64,000 bases of DNA, taken from NCBI GenBank assembly GCA_963837345.1, contig CAWIMX010000002.1, positions 186,001 to 250,000 of the forward strand. The letters run 5' to 3'. This DNA is from CAWIMX01 sp963837345. GTDB taxonomy: Bacteria > Acidobacteriota > Vicinamibacteria > Vicinamibacterales > CAVVIG01. The translations under genes were made by a program, and so were the position numbers. Of the stretch, positions 1 through 8,814 are shown piece by piece; within the stretch, counting starts at the first letter, position 1, and each line of letters starts with the position of its first letter. The notes below the pieces were generated by a model, which was not told where the DNA came from, did no database searches, and saw only the letters and a list, made by a program, of their open reading frames with translations.

Positions 1-377
1 TGATCGAACAGCAGGGCGGCGATCCCCGCGTCGTCGACGACTACGGGCGCCTGCCTTCGGCGCCTCACCGGCATGTGGTGACGGCTCCACGGGCCGGCTA
101 CGTGACTCGCGTTGATGCCCTCCAGATCGGCCGCGCGTCGGTCGCGCTCGGCGCAGGCCGGGACCGCGCGGAGGATCCGGTGGACCACGCCGTCGGCCTC
201 GTGGCCCGGGCGGTGGCGGGTGACGCCGTGGCCAGGGGGGACCCCCTCCTCGAAGTGCACTATCGCGACGAGGGCCGGCTCCCTGGGGCCCTGGCGCTTG
301 TGACCGACGCGCTCGCGATCGGCGATGTGGCGCCAGAACCGCGGGGGCTGATCCTGCAGACCATCGCCGCCGCATGA
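1..377 (+). CDS. deoA: Pyrimidine-nucleoside (thymidine) phosphorylase, C-terminal part
   Basis: The gene is cut by the window edge; about 124 C-terminal residues are visible, reading in frame from base 3. They match the C-terminal domain of pyrimidine-nucleoside phosphorylases, with the segments TAPRAGYVTRVDA, IGRASVALGAGR and DPVDHAVGLV. The enzyme splits thymidine or uridine with phosphate into base and (deoxy)ribose-1-phosphate in the cytoplasm. The stop overlaps the start of the nucleoside transporter by 4 bp (ATGA), so the two are probably translationally coupled. The other nucleoside-salvage genes downstream support the call. Whether it prefers thymidine or uridine cannot be seen from this part. 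Confidence 0.9.
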   Translation, partial: IEQQGGDPRVVDDYGRLPSAPHRHVVTAPRAGYVTRVDALQIGRASVALGAGRDRAEDPVDHAVGLVARAVAGDAVARGDPLLEVHYRDEGRLPGALALVTDALAIGDVAPEPRGLILQTIAAA

Positions 378-1612
378 CTCGCCTCCAGCCGCTCGTCGGC
401 GCCGTGCTGCTGCTGGGGATCGCCTACGCGCTCTCGTCGAACCGGCGCGCCATCCGGGTGCAGACGGTCGCGTGGGGGCTCGGCCTGCAGGTGGTGTTCG
501 CGGTGCTCGTCCTGAAAACGACGGCCGGCCAGCGGTTGTTCGCCACACTGGGCGATCTGGTGACGCGCCTGCTCGGGTTCGCCAACGTCGGGTCCGCCTT
601 CGTCTTCGGCGCGCTCGGCGACACCAGCGTGTGGGGGCGCGTGATGAACGGCGCGCTCGGTCCCGAGGGCGCGCAATACGCCAGCGTCTTCGCCTTTCAG
701 GTGCTCCCCACGATCATTTTCGTGGCCGCGTTGTTCGCCGTCCTCTACTACTTCGGGGTCATGCAGCTCGTGGTCCGGTTCTTCGCGGTGGCGATGCATC
801 GGGTGATGCACGCCAGCGGCGCGGAGGCGGTCAACGTCGCGGCGAGCATCTTCATCGGCCAGACCGAGGCGCCGCTCACCATCCGGCCCTATCTGCCCGA
901 CATGACGGAGTCGGAGCTGATGACCGTGATGACGGCGGGGATGGCGCACATCTCCGGCGGGATCATGGCCGCCTATATCCTGTTCGGCGTCGAGGCCCGA
1001 CACCTGCTCACGGCCGCGATCATGACGGCGCCCGGCACGATCATGATGGCGAAGATGTTCGTGCCCGAAACGGCGGTGCCGCGCACGATGGGCACCGTGA
1101 AGCTCGAGGTGGAGCAGACCGACGTGAACCTCATCGACGCCGCCGGCCGCGGCACCACCGAAGGCCTGCACCTGGCGCTCAACGTGGGCGCGATGCTGAT
1201 CTCGTTTCTCGCGCTCGTGGCCCTGGTGAACGCGCTGCTCGGCCTGGTGCACCTCAGTCTGCAGGAGATCTTCGGGTGGCTCTTCGCGCCTGTCGCCTGG
1301 AGCCTCGGCGTGCCGTGGCGGGACGCGCCGGTGATCGGGAACCTGCTCGGCACGCGGATGGCGCTCAACGAGTTCGTCGCCTATTCGCAGCTTGGCCCGC
1401 TGAAGGACACGCTCGATCCGCGCTCGTTCACCATCGCCACCTTCGCCCTCTGCGGGTTCGCGAATTTCGGCTCGATCGGCATCCAGATCGGCGGCATCGG
1501 CGCGCTCGCGCCTGCGCGCCGTCACGATCTCGCCCGGCTCGGCCTGCGCGCGATGCTCGCCGGCACGCTCGCCAACTTCATGACGGCCGCCATTGCAGGA
1601 TTCTTGCTGTGA
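374..1612 (+). CDS. nupC: NupC-family concentrative nucleoside transporter
   Basis: This 412-residue inner-membrane protein imports nucleosides by ion symport. The length is usual for the CNT family. It opens with a hydrophobic helix and has many membrane segments. Family landmarks include FVFGALGDT, the GQTEAPLTIRPYL segment (the conserved GQTEAP of the core) and GTRMALNEFVAYSQL near residue 330, followed by ALCGFANFGSIGIQIGG. It overlaps the phosphorylase stop by 4 bp and is followed by a purine nucleoside phosphorylase, so uptake and phosphorolysis are encoded together. Confidence 0.93.
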   Translation: MTRLQPLVGAVLLLGIAYALSSNRRAIRVQTVAWGLGLQVVFAVLVLKTTAGQRLFATLGDLVTRLLGFANVGSAFVFGALGDTSVWGRVMNGALGPEGAQYASVFAFQVLPTIIFVAALFAVLYYFGVMQLVVRFFAVAMHRVMHASGAEAVNVAASIFIGQTEAPLTIRPYLPDMTESELMTVMTAGMAHISGGIMAAYILFGVEARHLLTAAIMTAPGTIMMAKMFVPETAVPRTMGTVKLEVEQTDVNLIDAAGRGTTEGLHLALNVGAMLISFLALVALVNALLGLVHLSLQEIFGWLFAPVAWSLGVPWRDAPVIGNLLGTRMALNEFVAYSQLGPLKDTLDPRSFTIATFALCGFANFGSIGIQIGGIGALAPARRHDLARLGLRAMLAGTLANFMTAAIAGFLL

Positions 1613-1674
1613 CACACCCGGGGGGCCGGCGCGGATCGGGCCGGGCGCGGGACGCCGGGCGGCAGGGGAGCGCG

Positions 1675-2499
1675 ATGGCAGGTGACGACTACGACCGCGT
1701 GAGCGCGGCCGCCGCGGCCGTGAAGGCGCGCGTCCCCGATATCCCCGAGACCGCCATCGTCCTCGGATCGGGGCTCGGCGGATTCGCGGCGCGGCTCTCC
1801 GGGGCGACGACGATTCCCTGCGCCGAGCTTCCGCATTGGCCGATGCCGGGCGTGGCGGGGCACGAGGGCCGGTTCACGGTCGGGACGCTGCACGGCCGCG
1901 CGGTCGTCGCGCTGGCCGGGCGGTGCCATGCGTACGAAGGACACGAGCCGTCCGAGGTCGCCTTTGCGGTGCGGGCGCTCGGTCTGTCCGGCGTCAAGAG
2001 GCTCATCCTCACCAACGCCGCCGGCGGGATCCGGACCAGCTTCGACCCGGGCGCGCTGATGGTGATCGACGATCATGTCAACCTCACCGGCCGCAATCCG
2101 CTGGTCGGGCGGAACGACGACCGCCTCGGTCCGCGGTTTCCGGACATGACCGACGTGTATTCGCCGCGACTCCGGGCGCTCGCCGACCAGGCAGGTCGCG
2201 ACCGGGGAGTGGCCCTGGTGCACGGGGTGTACGCGGGGGTGCTCGGTCCGAGCTACGAGACGCCCGCCGAGATTCGATATCTTCGGACGATCGGCGCCGA
2301 CGCCGTCGGCATGTCGACCGTGCTGGAAGCCATCGCCGCGAGGCACATGGGTCTCGAGGTGCTCGGCATTTCCTGTATCTCGAACATGGCCGCCGGCGTG
2401 CGATCCGCGCCGCTCAGCCATGCCGACGTGCTCGCGACCGCGGCGCGAGTGGCCGACCGGTTCGCCGCGCTGCTGGAGGAAATCGTTGCCCGCCTCTGA
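1675..2499 (+). CDS. punA: Purine-nucleoside phosphorylase, trimeric type
   Basis: This 274-residue cytoplasmic enzyme cleaves purine (deoxy)nucleosides with phosphate. The length fits the trimeric (mammalian-like) class. Visible motifs are the phosphate-binding VLGSGLGG near residue 25, GRCHAYEGH with the catalytic-region histidine, LTNAAGGI, GPSYETPAE with the purine-contacting glutamate, and SCISNMAAG with the conserved asparagine. The ATG is preceded by AGGGGAG. The open frame extends far upstream, but that part is a shadow of nupC. The next gene starts inside the end of this one. Confidence 0.93.
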   Translation: MAGDDYDRVSAAAAAVKARVPDIPETAIVLGSGLGGFAARLSGATTIPCAELPHWPMPGVAGHEGRFTVGTLHGRAVVALAGRCHAYEGHEPSEVAFAVRALGLSGVKRLILTNAAGGIRTSFDPGALMVIDDHVNLTGRNPLVGRNDDRLGPRFPDMTDVYSPRLRALADQAGRDRGVALVHGVYAGVLGPSYETPAEIRYLRTIGADAVGMSTVLEAIAARHMGLEVLGISCISNMAAGVRSAPLSHADVLATAARVADRFAALLEEIVARL

Positions 2500-3343
2500 A
2501 CCCGCCCGCCTGTCGGTCTCGCTCGTCGACGTGGTCGCCGGCCGGGAGAGCGAATTTCTCGCGCTCACCCGCGAGCTCACCGCCCTGCTGGCCGGGAAGG
2601 GCTACGGCCGCTACGAGATCGTGCCCGACGAGGCCGATCCGCACCGCTACTACGCCGTCCGGCGGTGGACGAGCGCGGCGGCCGCCGAAGCCAGCCACCG
2701 CGATCACGACGTGCAGGAGCTGACGACGCGTATCAACGAGGTGTCCCGCGTGACGCATGTCGTCAACGGCGTCCGGCGCGCGGAGGCGCTGCGGCTGCTG
2801 CTCGACGATCGACGCGCCGCGGTGCAGTCCGACCGGCGGTCGGGGTTCGACCGCCGGGCGGCCGACGTGGGCCGGCGGGAGGGCGAACGGCGTTCGGGAC
2901 GGGAGCGACGGATTGGGCCCCGCCGCGTGCGTGAACAGGCCGGTCCGATCGATCTGCTCGCGGCGGCCCGGCGCGCCCGCGAGAACGCCGACGCGGCCTT
3001 CTCCCGCTTCAAGGTGGGCGCGGCCCTCGAGACGGTCGACGGATCAATCGTGACCGGCTGCAACGTCGAGAACGCGACCTACGGCCTCACGATGTGCGCC
3101 GAGCGCGTGGCGCTGTACACGGCGCTCTCCGACGGACATCGGGCCTTTTCCCGCATCGCCATCGTGGCCGACACCCGTCAGCCCACGCCGCCGTGCGGCG
3201 CGTGCCGGCAGGTCCTGTGGGAGTTCGGGGGCAACCTCGAGATCCTCCTGGGCAACCTGTCGGAACAGACCGGCTCCCATCGCCTGCAGGATCTCTTCCC
3301 GCTGCCATTCGACGCCCGGCTGCTCGGGCGCCGGCAGCCCTGA
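2486..3343 (+). CDS. cdd: Cytidine deaminase fused to an N-terminal ABM-like domain
   Basis: The 285-residue protein has three parts. Residues 9-98 resemble an antibiotic-biosynthesis-monooxygenase (ABM) type dimeric alpha/beta barrel. Residues 108-150 form a linker full of DRR/RRSG motifs. Residues 153-285 are a cytidine deaminase with CNVENATYG, zinc ligands Cys204, Cys237 and Cys240 (CAE and PPCGAC) and the proton-shuttle Glu206. The deaminase half converts cytidine or deoxycytidine to uridine forms. I place the start at TTG 2486 because GGAGGA lies 5 nt upstream; this gives a 14 bp overlap with punA. The ABM half is unusual for this family and its function is unknown. Confidence 0.85.
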   Translation: MPASEPARLSVSLVDVVAGRESEFLALTRELTALLAGKGYGRYEIVPDEADPHRYYAVRRWTSAAAAEASHRDHDVQELTTRINEVSRVTHVVNGVRRAEALRLLLDDRRAAVQSDRRSGFDRRAADVGRREGERRSGRERRIGPRRVREQAGPIDLLAAARRARENADAAFSRFKVGAALETVDGSIVTGCNVENATYGLTMCAERVALYTALSDGHRAFSRIAIVADTRQPTPPCGACRQVLWEFGGNLEILLGNLSEQTGSHRLQDLFPLPFDARLLGRRQP

Positions 3344-3371
3344 GGCCCTCAATCCGGTAAGATCGCGTCGG

Positions 3372-4421
3372 ATGCTGCCGACGATTGCGTGGGAAGACGA
3401 CGGCGTGGTGATGGTCGATCAGCGGAAGCTGCCCGCCACCGAGGTGTACGTCCGCTGCCGCACGGCGCCCGAGGTGGCGCGGGCGATCCGGACCATGGTC
3501 ATCCGCGGCGCGCCGGCGATTGGCGTGGCGGCGGCGATGGGCATCGCCCTGGGCGCGCGGCGAAGCCGGGCGACGGGCACGACGAAGCTCGCCGCCGAGT
3601 TTCACAAGACCTGCGATCTGATGGCGGCCACGCGGCCGACCGCCGTCAACCTGTTCTGGGCCATCGAGCGCATGAAGCGCACGTTCGGCGACGCCGCGCG
3701 GGCGGGTCAGTCGGTCGAGCAGATCAAGGACCGGCTGGCGTCGGAAGCCCGCGCGATCCACGACGAGGACGTGGCGAGCTGCCGGGCGATGGGCGCCTTC
3801 GGGGCGGCTGTCGTGCCCGAGGACGCCCGCATCCTCACCCACTGCAACGCCGGCGCCCTGGCCACCGCCGGATACGGCACCGCACTGGGCGTGATCCGGG
3901 GGGCCGTCGAAGCCGGGAAACGCGTGGCCGTGTTCGCCGACGAGACGCGGCCGTTTCTCCAGGGCGCACGACTGACGGCCTGGGAGCTCGTTCGCGATCA
4001 CATCCCGACGACGGTCATCACCGACGGCATGGCCGGCGCCTTGATGCGTCAGGGCCGTGTCAACTTCGTGGTGGTGGGCGCCGATCGCATCGCCGCCAAC
4101 GGAGACACGGCGAACAAGATCGGCACCTACGGCGTGGCGGTGCTGGCGCGCGAGCACGGGATTCCCTTCTACGTGGCGGCGCCTCTGTCGACGATCGATC
4201 TCCGCACACCGGACGGCGCCGCGATTCCGATCGAAGAGCGTCAGGCCCGAGAAGTGACCCACGTCGGCGGATCGCGGCTCGCCCCCGAAGGCGCCGCCGT
4301 CTGGAACCCCGCCTTCGACGTCACGCCGCACGAGCTCATCGCCGGCATCATCACCGAACAGGGGATCGTCCGTCCTCCGTTCGTCGATTCGCTCAAGCGC
4401 GTGTTCGCGGGGGCGCGCTGA
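3372..4421 (+). CDS. mtnA: S-methyl-5-thioribose-1-phosphate isomerase
   Basis: This 349-residue cytoplasmic enzyme of the methionine salvage pathway isomerises methylthioribose-1-phosphate to methylthioribulose-1-phosphate. It is full length for the family. Motifs include TMVIRGAPAIGVAAA near residue 45, THCNAGALATAGYGTALG with the catalytic-region cysteine, VFADETRPFLQGARLTAWEL, and GADRIAANGDTANKIGTY with the active-site aspartate. It follows the salvage operon after 28 bp. TAAGAT 8 nt before the ATG could be its own promoter element. The stop overlaps tsaD by 1 bp (TGATG). No mtnK or other mtn gene is nearby. Confidence 0.95.
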   Translation: MLPTIAWEDDGVVMVDQRKLPATEVYVRCRTAPEVARAIRTMVIRGAPAIGVAAAMGIALGARRSRATGTTKLAAEFHKTCDLMAATRPTAVNLFWAIERMKRTFGDAARAGQSVEQIKDRLASEARAIHDEDVASCRAMGAFGAAVVPEDARILTHCNAGALATAGYGTALGVIRGAVEAGKRVAVFADETRPFLQGARLTAWELVRDHIPTTVITDGMAGALMRQGRVNFVVVGADRIAANGDTANKIGTYGVAVLAREHGIPFYVAAPLSTIDLRTPDGAAIPIEERQAREVTHVGGSRLAPEGAAVWNPAFDVTPHELIAGIITEQGIVRPPFVDSLKRVFAGAR

Positions 4422-5467
4422 TGCGGATGCTCGGGATCGAGACGTCGTGCGACGAGACGTCCGCCGCGGTCGTCGAGGAAACCGGCGACGCCCTCCGGCC
4501 GTGGGGGACGCGATCGAACGTCGTCGCGTCACAGGTGCCCATCCATCGCGAGTGGGGCGGGGTGGTGCCGGAGCTGGCGGCCCGCCAGCACATCCGCGAC
4601 ATCTGCGGCGTCGTCGAGCGCGCGCTGGCGGACGCGGCGACGACCTGGTCCGAGCTCGGCGCGGTCGCCGTGACGGAAGGGCCGGGTCTCATCGGATCGC
4701 TGCTCGTCGGCGTCGCGTTCGCCAAGGCCGCGGCGGCGGCCGCCGGCTTGCCGCTCGTCGGCGTGCACCACCTCGCGGGGCACATCGAGTCGCTCGTGCT
4801 CGAGCATGGCGAGCTGCCGCTGCCCGCGGTCGTGCTGGTCGCATCCGGCGGGCATACGAGCCTCTACCTGGTGGAGCGTCCGGGCGCCTATCGCATGCTG
4901 AGCCGCACGCGCGACGATGCGGCCGGCGAGGCGTATGACAAGGTGGCGAAGCTCCTCGGCCTCGGCTATCCGGGCGGGCCGGTGATCGACAGACTGGCCC
5001 GCTCGGGCGACGATCGGGCCGTTCCGCTGCCCGCGACGCGGCTGACGCACGCCGACCGCAATGCCCCCGATCTCAAGGGCGATCTGGACTTCAGCTTCAG
5101 CGGGCTGAAGACGGCGGTGCGCCGGCTGGTCCGGGGCGCACCCGGCCCGCTGTCGGAGGGGCAGGTCGCCGACCTCGCCGCAAGTTTTCAGCGCGTCGCG
5201 GTGTCGACGCTGATCGACCGGCTGTTCGACGCGGCGCGCCGATTTCAGGCGCGCAGCGTGGGCATCGCCGGCGGCGTGTCCGCCAACAGCCGCCTGCGGG
5301 CAGAGCTGGCCGCGCACGGGCGGCAGCGCGAGATCCCGACGTTCGTGCCGAGCCTGCGCCTCTCGACCGACAACGCCGCGATGATCGCCGCGGCCGGGCT
5401 GCGCCAGTTCCGCGCGGGCCGCCTCGCGGCCCCCGATCTGAACGCGCACGCGTCGCTCTCGTTGTAG
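4421..5467 (+). CDS. tsaD: tRNA N6-adenosine threonylcarbamoyltransferase TsaD
   Basis: This 348-residue protein catalyses the last step of t6A37 modification of ANN-decoding tRNAs, acting with TsaB and TsaE. It has the ASKHA-fold signature GIETSCDETSAAVV at the N terminus, the metal-binding HHLAGH, VASGGHTSLYL, AYDKVAKLLGLGYPGGP, FSFSGLKTAVRR and GGVSANSRLR followed by STDNAAMIA near the C terminus. The ATG overlaps the mtnA stop by one base, so it probably depends on the operon for translation. The usual partners are not in the window. Confidence 0.96.
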   Translation: MRMLGIETSCDETSAAVVEETGDALRPWGTRSNVVASQVPIHREWGGVVPELAARQHIRDICGVVERALADAATTWSELGAVAVTEGPGLIGSLLVGVAFAKAAAAAAGLPLVGVHHLAGHIESLVLEHGELPLPAVVLVASGGHTSLYLVERPGAYRMLSRTRDDAAGEAYDKVAKLLGLGYPGGPVIDRLARSGDDRAVPLPATRLTHADRNAPDLKGDLDFSFSGLKTAVRRLVRGAPGPLSEGQVADLAASFQRVAVSTLIDRLFDAARRFQARSVGIAGGVSANSRLRAELAAHGRQREIPTFVPSLRLSTDNAAMIAAAGLRQFRAGRLAAPDLNAHASLSL

Positions 5468-5563
5468 GGATTCGGGCGGGGCGCGTACTTCCGGCCCGTT
5501 GCGTGATCCGCCAGGCGCGCGACATGAACAGGCCCAGGCCTCTCCAGGCAGGCACCCAGCGCC

Positions 5564-5977
5564 ATGACATTTCACACCGACTACCTATGGTTCAACACGA
5601 AGAAGCGGCAGGAGTTCATCCGGATCACCGACGAGGTGGCCGCCATCGTCCGGAAGAGCGGCATCAGGGAAGGCGTCGTGCTCGTGTCGGCGATGCACAT
5701 CACTGCCGGTGTTTATGTGAACGACTGGGAAGAGGGACTCATTGCCGATATTCAGGAGTGGCTCGAGCATCTCGCGCCGGCCGGCAGAAACTATCGTCAC
5801 CATCAGACCGGCGAGGACAACGCCGACGCCCACTTGAAGCGGACGATCATGGGCCATCAGGTGTGGCTGCCGATCACGGGTGGCACGCTGGATCTCGGGC
5901 CGTGGGAACAGGTGTTCTATGCCGAGTTCGACGGTCGGCGACGCAAGCGGGTGGTGGTGAAGGTCATCGGCGAATAG
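5564..5977 (+). CDS. YjbQ / UPF0047 family protein
   Basis: This 137-residue single-domain protein belongs to the YjbQ family (UPF0047), often annotated as secondary thiamine-phosphate synthase. It shows the family features: a start like FHTDYLWFNTKKR, VLVSAMHITAGVYVNDWE in the middle, and the C-terminal HLKRTIMGHQVWLPITGG followed by LGPWEQVFYAEFDG. The true substrate of the family is not settled. It lies 96 bp after tsaD and is probably a separate unit. Confidence 0.88.
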   Translation: MTFHTDYLWFNTKKRQEFIRITDEVAAIVRKSGIREGVVLVSAMHITAGVYVNDWEEGLIADIQEWLEHLAPAGRNYRHHQTGEDNADAHLKRTIMGHQVWLPITGGTLDLGPWEQVFYAEFDGRRRKRVVVKVIGE

Positions 5978-6125
5978 GGTGCCGGGCGCGGCGTGCGGCC
6001 GCGCCCGCCGCCGCTCCTCTTTGCAGCGCACATGAGATCGGATAGTCTCCTCTCTCGAGCGCACAGGAGCGCCGACAGTGAGAAGTGCGGACCGATCGAG
6101 TACAGAATGGCCACGGAGGGACGAC

Positions 6126-6735
6126 ATGCAGAGGCACGTGACACGACTATTTCTGATTCAGCTGGTGGCCATCGGGCTGGCGTCGGGTGCGGCGTTCGCC
6201 CAGAATCGCGGTGCGGGCGGGGCGGGCGGCCAGCGGGGAGCGCGTGGCGGCCGGGGCGGCGGGCTGTCGATGATTACGGTCACCTCGACGTCGTTTGCCG
6301 ACGGCGCGGAGATCCCGGCCAAGTACACCGGCGGGCAGGGTGTATCGCCGGAACTGAGCTGGAGCGGCGCACCCGCTGGCACGATGAGCTACGTGCTGAT
6401 CATGCATGACGTCGACGTGGCGATTCCCGCCGGGAATCTGACCAACGACATCACGCACTGGGTGGTCTGGAACATTCCCGCAAGCGTGGCGTCGATTCCG
6501 GAAGGCGGCCCGGTTCCGGCGGACGCTCATCAGATCAGCATGCGCGGCCCGCAGTACATGGGGCCCGCGCCGCCGGCGGGGCATCCGTATCACCACTACC
6601 TCTTCGAGGTCTATGCTCTCAACTCGACGCTCGACCTGCCCGCGACCGCGAGCCGAACCGACGTCGAGCAGGCGATGGACGGCAAGAATCGTTGCTCGCG
6701 GCGCCTATGTCGGCCGCGCGAAACCTGCACAGTAG
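6126..6735 (+). CDS. Secreted PEBP-like (YbhB/YbcL) protein, frameshifted near its end
   Basis: The protein starts with a signal peptide (a hydrophobic stretch ending in AAFAQ) and a Gly/Arg-rich segment. A phosphatidylethanolamine-binding-protein fold follows: FADGAEIPAKYTGG, SPELSWSGAPAG, the ligand-site MHDVDV, and ITHWVVWNIPA. After AMDGK the frame breaks at about 6684-6689. One extra A in the local AAGAATC puts the remaining family-like end, IVARGAYVGRAKPAQ, in the next frame, with a stop at 6733-6735. Without that base the protein is about 202 residues. GGAGGG lies upstream of the ATG. Members of this family have no settled bacterial role. Confidence 0.8.
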
Positions 6736-6769
6736 CAAGACGATTCCAGATTCACGGGTTCGAACTCCG

Positions 6770-6801
6770 GAGGGCGGCGAGCGACACAGGCCGCCGCCCT
6801 C
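6770..6801 (+). terminator. Possible hairpin terminator after the PEBP gene
   Basis: GAGGGCGGC at 6770-6778 pairs with GCCGCCCTC at 6793-6801 around a 14-nt loop. It sits between the PEBP stop and the Nudix start. No clear T-run follows, so intrinsic termination is uncertain. Confidence 0.35.
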
Positions 6802-6837
6802 GGACGTTCGCGCGACCGGCCTTCCCGAGTAGGCCCC

Positions 6838-7254
6838 ATGCGCCCGATGCACCCCATCCTCGGCGTCGGCGCCGTCATCTTCGATGCCGGCGCGGTGCTG
6901 CTCGTGCGCCGCGGCCATTCCCCCCTCGAAGGCGTCTGGACCCTGCCGGGCGGCACGGTGGAACTTGGGGAGACGCTGCGGGAGGCCGTCGGGCGCGAGG
7001 TGCACGAGGAGACGGGCTTGCGCGTCGAGGTCGGTCCGCTCGTCGAGGTGGTGGATCTGTTCTCCCGCGGGAGCGACGGCCGCGTGGAGCACCACCACGT
7101 CGTGGCCGACTTTCTCTGCCGGCCGACTGGCGGGGTGCTGGCGGCGGCCACCGACGCCGCGGACGCTGCCTGGGTGCCGATCGACCGGCTCGAGGCATTC
7201 GGCGTGCCGGCGCTCGCGATCCAGGTGATTCGGAAAGGACGGACGCTGCTGTAA
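6838..7254 (+). CDS. Nudix hydrolase
   Basis: The 138-residue protein carries a full Nudix box beginning GGTVELGETLREAVGREV and ending HEETGL, which binds the divalent metal for hydrolysis of a nucleoside diphosphate linked to another moiety. It is a single domain of the usual length, with a conserved FSRGSDGRVEHHHVV strand region like ADP-ribose or MutT-type members. The substrate cannot be told from sequence. ATG 6838 was chosen; ATG 6847 is an in-frame alternative. An HD-domain gene follows almost at once. Confidence 0.88.
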   Translation: MRPMHPILGVGAVIFDAGAVLLVRRGHSPLEGVWTLPGGTVELGETLREAVGREVHEETGLRVEVGPLVEVVDLFSRGSDGRVEHHHVVADFLCRPTGGVLAAATDAADAAWVPIDRLEAFGVPALAIQVIRKGRTLL

Positions 7255-7265
7255 GATGCCCCGGG

Positions 7266-7835
7266 GTGGAGCTGACACGAGAGGCCGCCTGGGCCGTGCT
7301 CACGGAATTCACGCATGGCGAGAGCCTGCTCAAGCACGCGCTCGCCGTCGAGGCCGCGGTGCGGGGCTACGCGCGCGTGTTCGGGGAAGACGAGCAGGCC
7401 TGGGGCGTGGTGGCGCTCCTGCACGACTTCGACTACGAGCGCTGGCCGTCGGCCGAGGACCATCCGTTTCGCGGATGCGAGATTCTGCAGGCGCGGGGCT
7501 ATCCCGAGTGGGTGACGCGGGCGATTCTCTCGCACGCCGACTACAGCGGCGTGCCGCGCGAAACGCGGCTCGAGCGGACGCTTTGGGCCTGCGACGAGAT
7601 GGCCGGCTTCGTCACCGCCGCCGCGCTGGTGCGGCCGTCCAAGAGCGTGCTCGATCTCGAGCCGTCGTCGGTCATCAAGCGGATGAAGGACAAAGCCTTC
7701 GCCCGTGCGGTGAAGCGCGACGACCTGCGGGGCGGGGCCGAGGCGCTGGGCCTGCCGCTCGACGCGCACATCGGGAATGTGATTACGTTCATGCGCGAGC
7801 GCGCCGACGACCTCGGGTTGCGCGGGTCGCTGTAG
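7266..7835 (+). CDS. HD-domain phosphohydrolase family protein
   Basis: The 189-residue protein has the HD motif in ALLHDFDYERWP near residue 62 and an early conserved histidine in LLKHALAVE. A third histidine follows in ILSHADYSG. This pattern is typical of small HDIG-type hydrolases of unknown substrate, which bind one or two metals. The start is taken as GTG 7266; the sequence before it contains TAAGAT 8 nt upstream but no clear ribosome-binding site. It lies 11 bp after the Nudix gene and may share its transcript. Confidence 0.8.
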   Translation: MELTREAAWAVLTEFTHGESLLKHALAVEAAVRGYARVFGEDEQAWGVVALLHDFDYERWPSAEDHPFRGCEILQARGYPEWVTRAILSHADYSGVPRETRLERTLWACDEMAGFVTAAALVRPSKSVLDLEPSSVIKRMKDKAFARAVKRDDLRGGAEALGLPLDAHIGNVITFMRERADDLGLRGSL

Positions 7836-7874
7836 CGGAACCTTTGCAGCTTCGCCTGCCGTCTACTCCACTAC

Positions 7875-8811
7875 ATGGCTGATGCCGATCCCGTTGCGAC
7901 CCTCGAGGGCCTGACGGTGGCCTACGGCGCCCAGCGGGCGCTCGAAGACGTCACGACCGCGTTTCCGCCCGGCGCCGTCGGCCTGCTCGGCCCGAACGGC
8001 GCCGGCAAGAGCACGATGATCAAGACGCTGCTCGGATTCATCGTGCCCGCGCGCGGCCGCATGCGCGTGCTCGGCCTGGACGTGGCGCGTTCGCCGCTCG
8101 AAATCCGCGCCCGCGATCGGATACATGCCGGAAACCGACGGGCACATTCCCGGCATGAACGCCGTGTCGTACGTCGCCTACTGCGGCCAGCTGGCCGGGC
8201 TGCCGAAGGTCGACGCGATGCAGCGGGCCCACGAGGTGCTGTTCTACGTCGGACTCGGCGAAGCGCGCTACCGGAACGTCGAGACGTATTCCACCGGGAT
8301 GAAGCAGCGGATCAAGCTGGCGCAGGCGCTCGTGCACGATCCCGATCTGCTCTTTCTCGACGAGCCGACCAACGGCATGGACCCCAAGGGCCGCGACGAG
8401 ATGCTCGAGCTGGTGCGCGACCTGGCCCTGAACAAGGGAGTGAACCTCATACTCTCGTCGCACCTGCTGCCCGATGTCGAGTTCACCTGCCGGACCGTGG
8501 TGGTGATGGACAAGGGCCGTGTGGCGACGTCGGGGCCGATCGAGGCGCTCAAGCAGCCGCGCGGGCAGGTGTTCGAACTGCGCGTGAAGCCGCCCGACGG
8601 CAGGCTCGACCCGTTCGTCGCGGCGCTGCGCGCCGAGGGTCTCGAGTGCCACGAAACCGACGAAGACGTCATGCGGGTGTTCGTCCCGGCCGATCGCGGC
8701 GTGCGGGCGCTCTTCGCGCTCGCGGCCAGAGACGGCGTGCAGGTGCGGCACCTTCGCCCGAGCGTGCCGACGCTCGAGGATGTCTTCGCCCATGCGGTGG
8801 GCGAGCGGTAG
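7875..8811 (+). CDS. ABC transporter ATP-binding protein (first), frameshifted
   Basis: Read across one frameshift the protein is about 311 residues, the normal size for a CcmA/DrrA-type exporter ATPase. The first frame has the Walker A motif LLGPNGAGKST. At 8112-8116 an extra G (CGCGATC) moves the rest to the next frame. That part holds the signature-like YSTGMKQRIKLAQAL, Walker B LLFLDEPTNGMD and the H-loop SSHLL. A C-terminal extension of about 80 residues follows. It would power the permease encoded next. It is either a pseudogene or a sequencing indel. Confidence 0.8.
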
Positions 8812-8814
8812 ACG

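Noticed and set aside
472..2499. Long frame reading through nupC into the purine phosphorylase
   Set aside because: The first 400 residues are Arg/Gly-rich nonsense in the nupC shadow frame; the real gene starts at 1675 with a good ribosome-binding site.
6751..6769. tRNA T-arm-like sequence (TTCACGGGTTCGAACTCCG)
   Set aside because: The T-loop looks right, but the stem is imperfect and no matching acceptor stem or anticodon arm lies upstream, where the PEBP reading frame sits.
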